From: Streptomyces broussonetiae | GTDB taxonomy: Bacteria; Actinomycetota; Actinomycetes; Streptomycetales; Streptomycetaceae | Assembly: GCF_009796285.1 (NCBI RefSeq) | Contig: NZ_CP047020.1 | Location: forward strand, 8,866,001 to 8,930,000 | Direction: 5' to 3' | Length of the DNA: 64,000 nt | Part shown: positions 23,448 through 33,245 of the stretch, piece by piece | Layout of the letters: each line of letters opens with the position of its first letter | How positions within the stretch are numbered: position 1 is the first letter of the stretch | Made by a program: the position numbers and the translations under genes | Notes under the pieces: generated by a model | What the model saw: the letters and a program-made list of their open reading frames with translations, nothing else | What the model was told of the DNA's origin: nothing | The model's database searches: none

Positions 23448-24817
23448 GTGCGGATCCTCACGGCCACCGTCGCCGTCCTGAACCTCGCCGCCGCAGAGCC
23501 GTACCGGCCGCTGCCGCCACGCGGCCCGGTCCGGCGTCCACCGACGGGGTGTGGCGCATGGACGGCTACGGCACCGTCCTCGTCCTCGCAGGGGGAGCGC
23601 TGCAGGAGTACCAGACGACCTCCGCCAGCTGCGTCAAGGGCGACACCTCACGGCGGACCGGCCCCGGCACCTACCTCGCGACGGACGGCACGACACCGAC
23701 CGTGCGGCTTGCGCACGACCGCGACCGCGCCCTGCTCGCCGCCGACAGCTCGGTGGGACAACGGCACCTGCGCCGCCTGCCGGCCCTGCCCGCCGCCTGC
23801 ACCCGCCCGGCCTCCACCGACCCGCGCACCGCCTTCGACATCTTCTGGCACACCTTCGAGGAGAACTACCCCTTCTTCGCCGCCAAGGGCATCGACTGGC
23901 ACGCTGTGGGCGACCGTTACCGCCCGCTGGTCCACAAGGACACCACAAAGGAGCAACTCTTCGGCATCTTCAGCCAGATGGTGAGTCCGCTGTACGACGC
24001 CCACGTCACGGTGCAGGACGCGGACCGCTTCTTCGGCCAGGGCCGGCCCGGCACGCAGCGCCCGAGCCCCGAACTGGACGCCAGGGCAAAGAAGTTCATC
24101 GTCGCCCGCGACCTCAAGACGGCGCCCCACCCCCAGGACTTCGGCGCCGGCCGGATCACCTACGCCGACCTGCCGGGCGGCCTCGGTCATCTGCGCATCT
24201 CCGGCTTCGGCGGGTACGCCGGCGAGCACGCGCCGTTCACCGCCGAACGGGCCGAACTCGACCGGGCGTTGCACACCGTGCACACCACGGGCCGTACGTG
24301 GCGGCTCAAGGGGTTCGTCATCGACCTGCGGATCAACGGCGGCGGCTCCGACTCCCTCGGCATCCGGATCGCCCAGCGGCTGACCGACACGCCGTACACC
24401 GCGTACGCCAAACGCGTCCGCAACGACCCGGCCGACCCCGCCCGGTACACCCGGCCCGAACCCGTGCCCGTCGTCCCCGCCGACGCACCCCGCTACACCG
24501 GACCGGTCGCCGTCCTCACCGGCGGTTCCACGGTCAGCGCGGGCGAGACCTTCACCCAGGCGCCGATGGACCGGCCGGGGCGGACCGTGCGCATCGGCCA
24601 GGCCACGCAGGGCGTCTTCTCGGACGTGCTGGTGCGCCGTCTGCCCGACGGCCTCGTCTTCGGGCTGCCCGACGAGGAGTTCCTCACCCGCACCGGACGC
24701 ACCTTCGGCACCGGCATTCCGCCCCAGCTCGCCGAACCGGCCCTCACGAAGGAGGAGTTCACCAAGAACCGCGACTCGGCCTTCGACCGGGCGGTGAACC
24801 CGCTGGGCGGGCGCTGA
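23448..24817 (+). pseudogene. Secreted S41 peptidase with frameshift in the signal peptide
   Basis: The proper start is GTG 23448, with GGAAGGA seven bases ahead; it encodes VRILTATVAVLNLAAA, a signal peptide. The mature enzyme (TDGVWRMDGYGTVLVLAGGAL onward, ending at 24817) is in another frame, joined by a one-base deletion or equivalent somewhere near 23490-23520. The mature frame contains FWHTFEENYPFF, IDLRINGGGSDSLG and GGSTVSAGETFTQA, the tail-specific S41 protease core with its catalytic Ser. The intact downstream frame opens at 23411, but its N-terminus has no signal. The product is therefore either missing or retained in the cytoplasm, unless the shift is a sequencing error. Closest to S41 peptidases of Streptomyces. 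Confidence 0.8.
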
Positions 24818-24877
24818 GCCGCGCCGGACCTGCGCCGATCCCTCTCGGCGCACGCGGCCGGCCCGGGGCGAGCCGGA

Positions 24878-26386
24878 TCAGTCCACCGGCCAGGTGTGGA
24901 CCGGGGCGTTGAGGTGCATGTAGTCGATGTACAGCTGGGCCATCCGGCGCAGCGCCTCGTGGCGGCCGGTGTGCGCGGTGGCCTCGAGCTGGTGGAGCGT
25001 CTCCTTCTGCCACACCGCGCCGTTGCGCGCCGTGACACAGCGCTGCTCGATGATGCCGAGCAGCGGCTCGCGCCACGCCTCGTCCATGCCGGAGCGGGCG
25101 AGGCCGCGGTGCGCCAGGGGCAACAGCCGTCGCAACACCAGTTCCGGCACCGGGACTTCACCCATGCCGGGCCAGTACAGCAGGGCCTCGATGCCGCTGC
25201 GGGCGGCGGTGTGCAGATTGTCCTCGGCGGCCGCGAACGACATCCGCGACCACACCGGCCGGTCCTCCTCCACCAGGGCCCGGGTCAGGCCGTAGTAGAA
25301 CGCGCCGTTGGCGAGCGTGTCGGCTACGGTCGGTCCGGCGGGCAGCACCCGGTTCTCCACCCGGATGTGCGGCATGTCGTGGGCGACGGCGTACACGGGA
25401 CGGTTCCAGCGGTAGATCGTGCCGTTGTGCAGGGTCAGTTCACCGAGGTCGGGGATGTCGCCGCGGTCCAGCGTCTCGGCCGGACCCTGCTCCTCGCACA
25501 GCGGCAGGAGGGCCGGGAAGTACCGCAGGTTCTCCTCGAACAGGTCGAAGACGCTGTTGATCCAGCGCTCCCCGAACCACACCCGGGGCCGTACGCCCTG
25601 CACCTTGATCTCCTCCGGACGGGTGTCGGTGGCCTGCTCGAAGAGCGGAATGCGGGTCTCGTGCCACAGCTCCTTGCCGAACAGGAACGGGGAGTTCGCC
25701 GCCAGCGCGACCTGGACCCCGGCGATCGCCTGCGCCGCGTTCCAGTAGGCGGCGAACTCCTCGGGGGAGACCTGGAGATGGAACTGCGTGCTGGTGCACG
25801 CGGCCTCCGGGGTGATCGTGTCCGCGTACGTACGCAGCCGGTCGACGCCGTCCACCTCGATGCGCAGGTCCTCGCCCCGGGCCGCGAAGATCTGGTCGTT
25901 GAGCAGCCGGTAGCGCGGGTTCTCCGACAGTGCCCCTTCGCCGATGTCCTCCTGCTGCAGCGTGGGCAGGATCCCGATCATGATCAGCCGGGCGCCGACC
26001 GACCGGGCCCGCTCGTCGGCGTGATTGAGCGCGGACCGGATCTCGGCCTCCCATGCGTCGGGCCCGCCCGCCGTGAGCCGCCGGGGCGGCACGTTGATCT
26101 CGAGGTTGAACCGGCCCAGCTCGGTGGACCAGGCAGGATCGGAAATCGCCTGCAGCACATCGCTGTTGCGCATCGCCGGCTCGGCCGCGTCGTCGACCAG
26201 GTTCAGCTCTATCTCCAGGCCGACCTGCGGCCGCTCGGACTCGAACCGTGCCTCGCGCAGCATCTGTGCCAGCGCCTCGAGGCACTCCTGCATCTTGATC
26301 CGGTACCGGCGGCGGTCCTCGCGGGTGAAGACGAGCGCCGGGACATCGCGTCCCATCGGCCCTCCGAAAGTCCCCTGGTCGGACAT
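24878..26386 (-). CDS. Glutamate-cysteine ligase family 2 (carboxylate-amine ligase)
   Basis: 502 residues from ATG 26386 (GGAG just upstream). VGLEIELNLVDDAAEP is the GCS2 ATP/Mg site, FNLEINVPPR follows, then ACTSTQFHLQVSPEEFAAYW and LAANSPFLFGKELWHETR, all features of the actinobacterial glutamate-cysteine ligase type. The enzyme would join an amino acid to the gamma-carboxyl of Glu or a similar acid with ATP. Actinobacteria use mycothiol, so this member may make another gamma-glutamyl compound. No neighbour gives its pathway. Frames extending it upstream are antisense to the LacI gene and were discarded. Confidence 0.87.
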   Translation of the reverse strand: MSDQGTFGGPMGRDVPALVFTREDRRRYRIKMQECLEALAQMLREARFESERPQVGLEIELNLVDDAAEPAMRNSDVLQAISDPAWSTELGRFNLEINVPPRRLTAGGPDAWEAEIRSALNHADERARSVGARLIMIGILPTLQQEDIGEGALSENPRYRLLNDQIFAARGEDLRIEVDGVDRLRTYADTITPEAACTSTQFHLQVSPEEFAAYWNAAQAIAGVQVALAANSPFLFGKELWHETRIPLFEQATDTRPEEIKVQGVRPRVWFGERWINSVFDLFEENLRYFPALLPLCEEQGPAETLDRGDIPDLGELTLHNGTIYRWNRPVYAVAHDMPHIRVENRVLPAGPTVADTLANGAFYYGLTRALVEEDRPVWSRMSFAAAEDNLHTAARSGIEALLYWPGMGEVPVPELVLRRLLPLAHRGLARSGMDEAWREPLLGIIEQRCVTARNGAVWQKETLHQLEATAHTGRHEALRRMAQLYIDYMHLNAPVHTWPVD

Positions 26387-26559
26387 TTCTCCACCCAGCG
26401 TCGCACCATCACACCACCCCCACCAAGCGGGCGGATCCCGCCCCGGCCCGATCCCGCCCCCGCGCGGCGACGCCGCCCGGAACCCGCGGTGCGCGGTGCC
26501 CGGATACGGCCGCGGACGGCCGTCGGACGGCTGCTTCTCCCGTCCTGCGCAGCGGTGAA

Positions 26560-26754
26560 CCCGGGCTGGGTGTGGACGGCCGTGCACAGGGCGTGGCCGC
26601 GGCGGACGCGGTCGGTGAGCGGGGCGTTGCCGTTGACGTGCGCCGCGGTCGTCAGCCCGGCGCCCTGGTCCGGCACGGCCGGACAGACGCTGCCCCCGGT
26701 GTGGCCGAAGGCGCGCGCCGAGCAGTGCCGGCCCAAGTCGGACGTGTCCGGCAC
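26560..26754 (-). pseudogene. Relic of a beta-lactamase-fold serine hydrolase, C-terminal end
   Basis: The minus-strand frame reads DLGRHCSARAFGHTGGSVCP, then DQGAGLTTAAHVNGNAPLTD. It matches the end of EstB/class C-like serine hydrolases, where the KTG-equivalent FGHTGxGGSLAFADPxxGLGFAYVTNRM precedes a short helix. No N-terminal SxxK or YxN part is present. The rest of 26387-26975 shows no other gene; the relic explains part of this 590-bp gap. Confidence 0.5.
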
Positions 26755-26975
26755 CGGCCCCGGCCCCCCCCTCGCACGCAGACGTCCCTGGCCCCGTCGC
26801 CCGTCGACGACACCGGCGGGACGCTGATCGCGGACCAGGGCTGCACGTCACCTCACGCAGCAGTGGCAGCAGCCGCCCGTACTGGACCCCGTCGACGCGG
26901 ACGACCTCGGCGGTGCGGGGGCCCCGCGCGCAGGGGGTGGTGGTTCGAACCGGCCGAGGTTGCGAAGATGAGGAC

Positions 26976-28043
26976 ATGACCACGTCCCCCGGCGGCCGCC
27001 GGCCCACGATCGCCGACGTCGCCGCGGCGGCGTCGGTGTCGCGGACCACGGTGTCCCACGCTCTCAACGACATCGGCAAGGTCGACCCGCGGACCCGGGA
27101 ACGCATCAAGAAGATCGCCGCCGAGCTGGGGTACCGTCCCAACCTGCGGGCGCAGCGGCTGCGCCGGGGCCAGGCCAAGGCCATCGCGCTTGCCTGCTCC
27201 ATGCCGTTCGCGGTCGCCGGCGGCCCCTCGCGGCTCGGCTTCTACATGGAGGTGGCCGCCGCCGCGGCCGAGCGCGCCCTCGTCCACGACTACGCCCTGG
27301 TGCTGATCCCGCCGGTGCAGTCCGGATCCGCGCTGTACTCCGTCGACATCGACGGCGCGATCGTGGTCGAGCCCGAGGCGGACGACGCGGCCGTGGCCCA
27401 ACTGCGCGAGCGGGGACTGCCGTACGTCGCCCTGGGCCGTCCCACCGCACCCGACGACGCTCCCTACGTGGACCTGCACGGCGCCCGGGTGGCCGAACTG
27501 CTGCTGGACCACTTGCGGGACCAGGGCGCCCGCAGCCCGGCGCTCATCGTCGGCGCCGGCAGCCGCCACTCCTCGGTGGACGCCCGCGCGGCCTACGAGC
27601 ATGCCGCCGCCGCACACGGCTGGCCGACGGTCGTCGCCACCGCCCCGGAGGACGGCGGCGAACAGGCGGGGTACGCCAGCTGTGCCGCCCTGCTCGCGGA
27701 GCACCCCGGAACCGACGCGCTGTGCGTGCTCGTCGACGCCTTCGCCGTCGGCGCCGTACGCGCGCTGCGCGAGGCGGGGCGCCGTATCCCCGACGACGTC
27801 ATGGTCGTCACCCGGTACGACGGTCTGCGCGCCCGCACCTGCGAACCGCCGCTCACCGCGGTCGACCTGGGGCTGGACCGGGCCGCCGCCGACGCGGTGG
27901 AGCTGCTGCTCGCCCGGCTGGGGGCGCGGCCCGCCGCCGGCGCGGCCGGGACGGACACCGAGGAGGCAGCCCCGGCGGCCGGGCCCCGGCTCGTCCCGCG
28001 CGCTTCGTCCCTGCGCCGCCCGCCGTCCGCCGACCACGGCTGA
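26976..28043 (+). CDS. LacI family transcriptional regulator
   Basis: 355 residues from ATG 26976. The HTH is TIADVAAAASVSRTTVSHAL plus the hinge helix YRPNLRAQRLRRG. A periplasmic-binding-protein-like effector domain follows, ending in an Ala/Pro-rich tail. It converges on the TauE-amidohydrolase-NCS2 operon. Two palindromes centred on AATCGATT upstream of that operon have the CG-centred form LacI proteins bind, so it is the probable regulator of purine-like uptake. Confidence 0.9.
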   Translation: MTTSPGGRRPTIADVAAAASVSRTTVSHALNDIGKVDPRTRERIKKIAAELGYRPNLRAQRLRRGQAKAIALACSMPFAVAGGPSRLGFYMEVAAAAAERALVHDYALVLIPPVQSGSALYSVDIDGAIVVEPEADDAAVAQLRERGLPYVALGRPTAPDDAPYVDLHGARVAELLLDHLRDQGARSPALIVGAGSRHSSVDARAAYEHAAAAHGWPTVVATAPEDGGEQAGYASCAALLAEHPGTDALCVLVDAFAVGAVRALREAGRRIPDDVMVVTRYDGLRARTCEPPLTAVDLGLDRAAADAVELLLARLGARPAAGAAGTDTEEAAPAAGPRLVPRASSLRRPPSADHG

Positions 28044-28077
28044 CGCGGCGGGGCGAGGCAGGGGCGGCCGGCCGGGG

Positions 28078-28788
28078 TCACGTCCCCGCCATCAGCACCA
28101 CCCCCGACACCAGGGCGAAGACGAGGACGAAGGCGCGCATCCGGTGCGCGTCGACACGCCGGTGCACGAGTCGGCTCAGCCACGCCCCCGCGGCAAGCGC
28201 GGGCAGCAGCAGGAGCGCCCACCCCATGTCCGCGGGACGGCCTTTGCCGGTGGCGAACAGCAGGGCGAGGGAGGCGACCTCGCCCACCAGGAAGCAGGCG
28301 GCGACCGTGGCCCGCAGTTCGCCGGGCGGCCGGTGCTGGTAGACGAGGGCGAGCGGCGGGCCGCCCACGCCGGTTGCGGTCTCGGTCAGCCCCGTGACGA
28401 CGCCGGCGCCCACAAAGGCGCCGCGGCCCGGCACGAACGACGGGACGACGAGGCTCACTACGGCCGCCAGGACCGTCGCCGCGCCGACGACCGCCCCGAG
28501 AGCGCCCTGCGGGATCACCCACAGCAGTGCCAGCCCCGCCGGTGTCGCCGTCAGCCGTGCCGCCGTGATCCACCGGGCGCCGCGCAGATCGAGACTGTGC
28601 CGCTCGCGCCAGGCGACGTACAGATTGAGCGGGATCATCGCGGTCAGCACGAACACCGGCAGCAGCCCCGGATCGAGCAGGCCCGCGACCGGCGCGACGA
28701 TCAGCGCGAACCCGAGCCCGCTGGTGCCCTGTACGAACGCGGCCGCCGCGACGGTCAACGCCAGCACCGCCAGCGTGCCGCCGCTCAT
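28078..28788 (-). CDS. Sulfite exporter TauE/SafE family membrane protein
   Basis: A 236-residue protein with about seven to eight hydrophobic segments. ASFVQGTSGLGFALIVAPV and GLTETATGVGGPPLALVYQH are the paired TauE/SafE motifs. The family exports or imports small organic and inorganic anions. Its ATG overlaps the stop of the amidohydrolase by 4 bp (ATGA), so it is translationally coupled; it probably moves a product of that pathway. Confidence 0.87.
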   Translation of the reverse strand: MSGGTLAVLALTVAAAAFVQGTSGLGFALIVAPVAGLLDPGLLPVFVLTAMIPLNLYVAWRERHSLDLRGARWITAARLTATPAGLALLWVIPQGALGAVVGAATVLAAVVSLVVPSFVPGRGAFVGAGVVTGLTETATGVGGPPLALVYQHRPPGELRATVAACFLVGEVASLALLFATGKGRPADMGWALLLLPALAAGAWLSRLVHRRVDAHRMRAFVLVFALVSGVVLMAGT

Positions 28789-30371
28789 CGACGACCACCG
28801 CGACAGGGCACCGCCGGAAAGGCGGGCGTGGGCCCGGCCGGGAGCGGGGCCGTGGTCAGCGACCCCTCCGGTGTTCCGACCGAACCCGCAGCCGGGGCCC
28901 CCGCCCGCGAAGGTGTCCCTGCCGTCGGCGGGGCTTCGGACGCATCATGCGACTGGTCCGCTGCCCGGGCCGACATCGCCGTCCGCTGCCGCGCGGCCAC
29001 CGACGTCGGATGGGCCCGTGTCACCCCCGCACGCCGTACCACGCGCGGGGCCAGTTCGGCGGCTCGACGGACCAGGGCCGGTCCGTCCCAGTCCGGCGGC
29101 CAGCCGCGCCACAGTCGCAGCCGGCCGGCCACGAACACGGCGGTCAGCTGGTCGCGGTTGCCACGCCGGACCAGCTCCCACGGCAGGTCCCAGGACGGCT
29201 GCATCTCCGGCCCGCCGACGTCCACCAGGAGGAAGTCCGCCGCGGCACCGGGCGCGACACGACCCGTGCGCGCGCCGAGGCCGACCGCGTCCGCACCGCC
29301 CGCCGTGGCCCGCTCCCACCACGTCCAGCCGGCCCCGCAGGAGGAATCGCCGCTGGCCAAGCCATGGGTGAGCCGCTGCGCGAACTCTGCCGCGTCCGCG
29401 AGCCGGAAACCGTCCCCGCGTGTCCCGTCGGTGCCCAGCCCGAACCGGATGCCGCGCTCGGCGAAGGTGGTCGCGGGGGCGACGGCGTTGCCCTTCCACG
29501 CGCTGGCGACGGGGTTGTAGCTCACCGCGGCCCCGCCGTCCGCGAGCAGCGTGACCTCGGCCGGGGTGAGCAGCGTGGCGTGCGCGGCCAGCAACTGCGG
29601 GCCGAGCGCGCCGACTTGATGCAGATACTCCAGGGGCCGCAGCCCGTGCCGGACCAGGGAGCGCTCGACGGCGACGAGGTGTTCGTTGACGTGGATCTGT
29701 ACGACCGCGCCCGCCTCGGCGGCGAGCCGGGCGGTCGCCGCCAGCGTGGGGGCCGTCGCGGCCTCCGGCACGGACACCGCCAGCGACGCACGGACCAGGT
29801 CGTCATCGCCGTAGTGCGCCAGGTGCCTCTCGGCGGCCGCCAGCACGGCCCGCGGGTCCGCGTCCTGGCCCGTGCCGTCCGAGGCGTCGTTGCAGACGAG
29901 CCCGAGCACACACCGGATCCCCGCGTCCCGTGCGGCCGAGGCCACCACGTCCACGTCCACCGTGGCCCGGGTCCCCGACTCGGCGACCGTCGTGAAACCG
30001 CCCCGCAGCGACTCCAGCGCGGCCAATTTCGCGGCGACGTACGCCGACTCCTCGTCCAGCGCGCGCTCCAGCGGCACCCACACCCGGCGGAAGATCTCCG
30101 ACGGCTCGCCGAACGCGAGGGCGCCGCCGAAACTCTGCGTCAGATGGTGGTGGGCGTCGACGAAGCCCGGCATCAGCACATGTCCGGGCAGCCGGACGGG
30201 AGTCGGCGCCGGGTACGTACGGACCATCCGTTCGACCGGACCGACGTCGTGGAACACTCCGTCGCGCACGAGCACCGCGTGCAGCTCCAGCGGGCCCTCG
30301 GGGGTCAGCGTCACGTCGGGGACCAGCAGCAGCGCTTCCTGGCGGAGCCGGTCGGGGGTCAGGTCGGTCAT
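28785..30371 (-). CDS. Amidohydrolase, TRZ/ATZ or 8-oxoguanine deaminase type
   Basis: 528 residues, longer than the roughly 450 usual because of an Ala/Pro-rich tail after about residue 455. Metal ligands follow the aminohydrolase scheme: GFVDAHHHLTQSF (HxH), HVNEH, LLAAHATLL and GLGTDGTRGD (Asp). Such enzymes deaminate purines, pterins or s-triazines. Placed between an NCS2 nucleobase permease and TauE, a purine-like substrate taken up by the permease is likely. GGAGAAG precedes the ATG. Confidence 0.87.
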   Translation of the reverse strand: MTDLTPDRLRQEALLLVPDVTLTPEGPLELHAVLVRDGVFHDVGPVERMVRTYPAPTPVRLPGHVLMPGFVDAHHHLTQSFGGALAFGEPSEIFRRVWVPLERALDEESAYVAAKLAALESLRGGFTTVAESGTRATVDVDVVASAARDAGIRCVLGLVCNDASDGTGQDADPRAVLAAAERHLAHYGDDDLVRASLAVSVPEAATAPTLAATARLAAEAGAVVQIHVNEHLVAVERSLVRHGLRPLEYLHQVGALGPQLLAAHATLLTPAEVTLLADGGAAVSYNPVASAWKGNAVAPATTFAERGIRFGLGTDGTRGDGFRLADAAEFAQRLTHGLASGDSSCGAGWTWWERATAGGADAVGLGARTGRVAPGAAADFLLVDVGGPEMQPSWDLPWELVRRGNRDQLTAVFVAGRLRLWRGWPPDWDGPALVRRAAELAPRVVRRAGVTRAHPTSVAARQRTAMSARAADQSHDASEAPPTAGTPSRAGAPAAGSVGTPEGSLTTAPLPAGPTPAFPAVPCRGGRR

Positions 30372-30407
30372 GCTTCTCCGTAGTTCGAGAGGGAACGGCG
30401 GGCGCGG

Positions 30408-31820
30408 TCAGACACGTGCGGCCGAATCCGGCGCATCGGCCGGCAGGGCGGCGGCGGTGTCCGTGGCGCGCCGCCCCAGGTGGTGGAAGACGACGTTGAG
30501 GACGGCCGCGACGCAGGCACCCACGGCGACCCCGCTCTCCAGCAGGATCCGCACGCCGGACGGGAAACCGGTGTACGCACCGGGGACCAGGATCGGCAGC
30601 AGCCCCAGAGCGAGTGCGACCGCGCAGGTCACCGTGGCCGTGTGGTCCTCGAGCCGGGCCCGGCCGAGCATCTGCACGCCGAGGACGGTGATCACCGCGA
30701 ACACGACCATCGCGGCGCCCCCGACCACGGCCGGCGGCATCACGGTGAGCGCCCGCGCAACCGGGGTGACAAACCCGAGGACGACGAGGACGACACCTGC
30801 GGCGGCCGTCACGTACCGGCTGCGCACGCCGGTGACCCGGACGATGCCGATGTTCTCCCCGCTGGTCACCATCAACGGCAGCCCGAAACAGCCGCCGAGC
30901 AGTGAGGTCAGGGCGTCCCCGCGCACCGTGCGCGGCACGGTGGTGCGGACGTCGATGTCCTTGCCGACCGCCTCCGCGTTGATGACGGTCTGCCCGGTCG
31001 CCTCAGCCATCGACGCGAGGCTGTACAGCATCAGCGGCAGCGCGGCGAGCAGGTCGAAGACGGGGGTGCCGAACGGCAACGGTCTCGGTACGCCGATCAG
31101 CCGGCCCGAGAGCGCGGTACCCAGGTGGGCCTGGCCGACGGCGAAGGCGAGGGCGGTGCCGGCCACGAGGCCGAGCAGGACGGCGAGTTGCCGCAGGATC
31201 CCGCGCAGCAGCCGCGTGAAGACGACGATCAGGCCGATGGTGGCGAAGGCCAGCCCCAGCCGGGCCGGATCGGCGAACCCGGGAGTGCCGGGCTGCCCGG
31301 TGACCAGCAGCGCGCCGACCTTCACCAGATTCACCCCGACGATCACGATCATCGTGCCGATGACCAGCGGCGGGAAGAATCTCAGCAGGCGTGCGAACAG
31401 GGGCAGTGCCAGAAAGGTGAACACGGCGGTGAGCAGCACCGCACCGGTCGCCGTGCGCAGCCCGTGCGCCTGAGCGATCGACAGGAACAGGATGAGCGGG
31501 GCACCGCCCGGCAGCATCACGAACGGCAGTCGTGGCCCGAACTTCCAGGGGCCGAGGGACTGCACGAGCGAGCCGATCCCGGACAGCAGCAGGGCCGCCG
31601 AGAGCAGGTCGACGGTGAGGTGCGGGCCGAGCCGGAGGGTGGCGCTCATCAGGAAGATCGCGGAGATCGGTGTCGCCGCCATGACGAGGACGTGCTGCAC
31701 GCCGAACAGCAGGATCCGCCCGAGGGGGCGGGACTCGTCAACGGGGTGCACGGCACCCGGGGCGTCGGCAGGCGCGGCAGGGACGGGAGTCGGGTCGGCG
31801 GGATGTACGGGACTGGACAC
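30408..31820 (-). CDS. NCS2 family nucleobase:cation symporter
   Basis: A 470-residue protein with about 12-14 membrane segments. The NCS2 signature is SGENIGIVRVTGVRSR (E-N-x-G...T-G-x-x-S); an upstream QSLG-type loop (GSLVQSLGPWKFG) is also present. It imports uracil, xanthine, uric acid or similar bases with protons. First gene of a three-gene operon with the amidohydrolase 36 bp downstream. LacI-type operators lie about 60-90 bp upstream. Confidence 0.9.
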   Translation of the reverse strand: MSSPVHPADPTPVPAAPADAPGAVHPVDESRPLGRILLFGVQHVLVMAATPISAIFLMSATLRLGPHLTVDLLSAALLLSGIGSLVQSLGPWKFGPRLPFVMLPGGAPLILFLSIAQAHGLRTATGAVLLTAVFTFLALPLFARLLRFFPPLVIGTMIVIVGVNLVKVGALLVTGQPGTPGFADPARLGLAFATIGLIVVFTRLLRGILRQLAVLLGLVAGTALAFAVGQAHLGTALSGRLIGVPRPLPFGTPVFDLLAALPLMLYSLASMAEATGQTVINAEAVGKDIDVRTTVPRTVRGDALTSLLGGCFGLPLMVTSGENIGIVRVTGVRSRYVTAAAGVVLVVLGFVTPVARALTVMPPAVVGGAAMVVFAVITVLGVQMLGRARLEDHTATVTCAVALALGLLPILVPGAYTGFPSGVRILLESGVAVGACVAAVLNVVFHHLGRRATDTAAALPADAPDSAARV

Positions 31821-31879
31821 GTGCGGGCTCCGTTCGGCTCGCTCGGCTCAGGCCTCGACGATCCGGCCGTGGACGGCGG

Positions 31880-31906
31880 CCAAATCGATTTGGCCAATCG
31901 ATTCGG
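31880..31906. promoter_or_regulatory. Two adjacent LacI-type operators
   Basis: CCAAATCGATTTGG (31880-31893) is a perfect 14-bp palindrome, followed directly by CCAATCGATTCGG (31894-31906). Both centre on ATCGAT, about 14 bp apart, upstream of the NCS2 permease gene. Confidence 0.75.
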
Positions 31907-32040
31907 CCGCCAGTATGAGGGCGCGAACCGGGGGTCGGTCAAGGGGTGGCGGGCAAACGAAACAGCGCGCCCCGCACGAACCGGCCCGAAGGCGGGGTCG
32001 CGCAGGACGCGCTGGTGCGGTGCCGGCGGAGCTGTGGTCC

Positions 32041-32841
32041 TCAGGCGTTCTTGCGGGCCACGCCCCCGTAGAAGCCGATCTCCTCGGAGCCGGGTGGCGG
32101 GGTGGTGTCCGGGCGCCAGAACGGCACCTGGGTCAGGCCGGGCTCGACCAGTTCGAAGCCGTCGAAGAACCCCTCGACCCGGTCGCGGGAGCGCAGGTTC
32201 ATGGTGGCGGTGGCGCCCCGGTAGACGGCCTCGGCCTCGCTGCGGTCGTCGGCGAAGTCGCCCGTGGCGTGCGAGAGCACCAGGAAGCTGCCGTCCGGGA
32301 GCGCGTCGCGCAGGGTGGCGATGATCCGCTCGGGCTCGTCCGCGTCGCGGATGAAGTGGAAGATGGCGACGAGGAAGAGGGCGACCGGTCGGCCGAAGTC
32401 GATGACCCGGCGGACCTCGGGATGATCCACGATGGACTGCGGATCGCGCAGGTCGGCGAGCACGATGCTGGTCGTACCGGCCCGGCTGAGCAGCGCGTCG
32501 GCGTGCGCCTTCACGATCGGGTCGTTGTCGACGTAGGCGACGCGCACGTCCGGCGCCAGCTCCTGGGCGACCTCGTGCACGTTCGGCGAGGTGGGCAGCC
32601 CGGTGCCGATGTCGAGGATCTGGCGGACCCCGCTGTCGATGACGTGGCGGACCGCACGCTGCAGAAAGGCGCGATTGGCCCGTACGGAGATCCACACCTC
32701 GGGCGCGACGGCGGCGAGCTGGTCGCCCGCCTCCTGGTCCACCTCGTAGTTGTCCTTGCCGCCCAGGAGGTAGTCGTAGATCCGTGCCGGATGCGGCTTG
32801 CTGGTGTCGATGTGCACGGCCTGGCCGCCGTCCTGAGTCAC
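32041..32841 (-). CDS. SAM-dependent methyltransferase, DUF574/SAV2177 type
   Basis: 266 residues from GTG 32841 (GAGGAG six bases ahead). It begins TQDGGQAVHIDTSKPHPARI and continues YDYLLGGKDNYEVD, the hallmark of this actinobacterial family, which is greatly expanded in Streptomyces. ILDIGTGLPT is the SAM motif I and VAYVDNDPIV motif II. The targets of the family are unknown. Monocistronic; the ORF extending further upstream lacks a ribosome site. Confidence 0.92.
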   Translation of the reverse strand: MTQDGGQAVHIDTSKPHPARIYDYLLGGKDNYEVDQEAGDQLAAVAPEVWISVRANRAFLQRAVRHVIDSGVRQILDIGTGLPTSPNVHEVAQELAPDVRVAYVDNDPIVKAHADALLSRAGTTSIVLADLRDPQSIVDHPEVRRVIDFGRPVALFLVAIFHFIRDADEPERIIATLRDALPDGSFLVLSHATGDFADDRSEAEAVYRGATATMNLRSRDRVEGFFDGFELVEPGLTQVPFWRPDTTPPPGSEEIGFYGGVARKNA

Positions 32842-33245
32842 GCTGGGCTCCTCTCCCCGACCGTCACGGACTCGGTCCCGCAAACGGTTGGCCAAAGCTT
32901 CCCATATCAACTACCTCGCCGGTGCCCGCAGTTCCGCCCGCGGCGGCGCACGGGCGTGCGGACGGCCTGGTGGGGCCGGTCGGGCCACGGCCGAGACCGG
33001 GAGATCCGGTGCGCATCCGGAACTGACGCGCAGCGGCGAGGGGGCGGGCGGGGCGGGGAACGACCCGAGCGCATGGACACTGTTCCCCGCCCCCCGGGTG
33101 GGTCGGCCCGCCGCGTCACGGACGGGGAGGGACGACTCGCCGACCGGTCGGACGAAGCATCGACTCACCGATCTTGTTCAGACCTTCCGCCGTCGGCCGC
33201 GCAAAGGCCAATGGAAGCGGGCCGGCCGGGTGACGCGGCCGGCGC
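32842..33245. other. Intergenic region with terminator only
   Basis: No credible coding frame. Apart from the methyltransferase promoter side and the hairpin listed separately, nothing was recognised. Confidence 0.6.
33050..33093. terminator. Strong hairpin downstream of the Fe-S protein gene
   Basis: GGGGCGGGGAAC (33050-33061) pairs perfectly with GTTCCCCGCCCC (33082-33093) around a 20-base loop. It lies about 150 bp past the stop of the Fe-S protein gene and ahead of the methyltransferase promoter. Confidence 0.65.

Noticed and set aside
24896..26827. A 643-codon plus-strand frame
   Set aside because: Antisense to the GCS2-type ligase; no recognisable domain.
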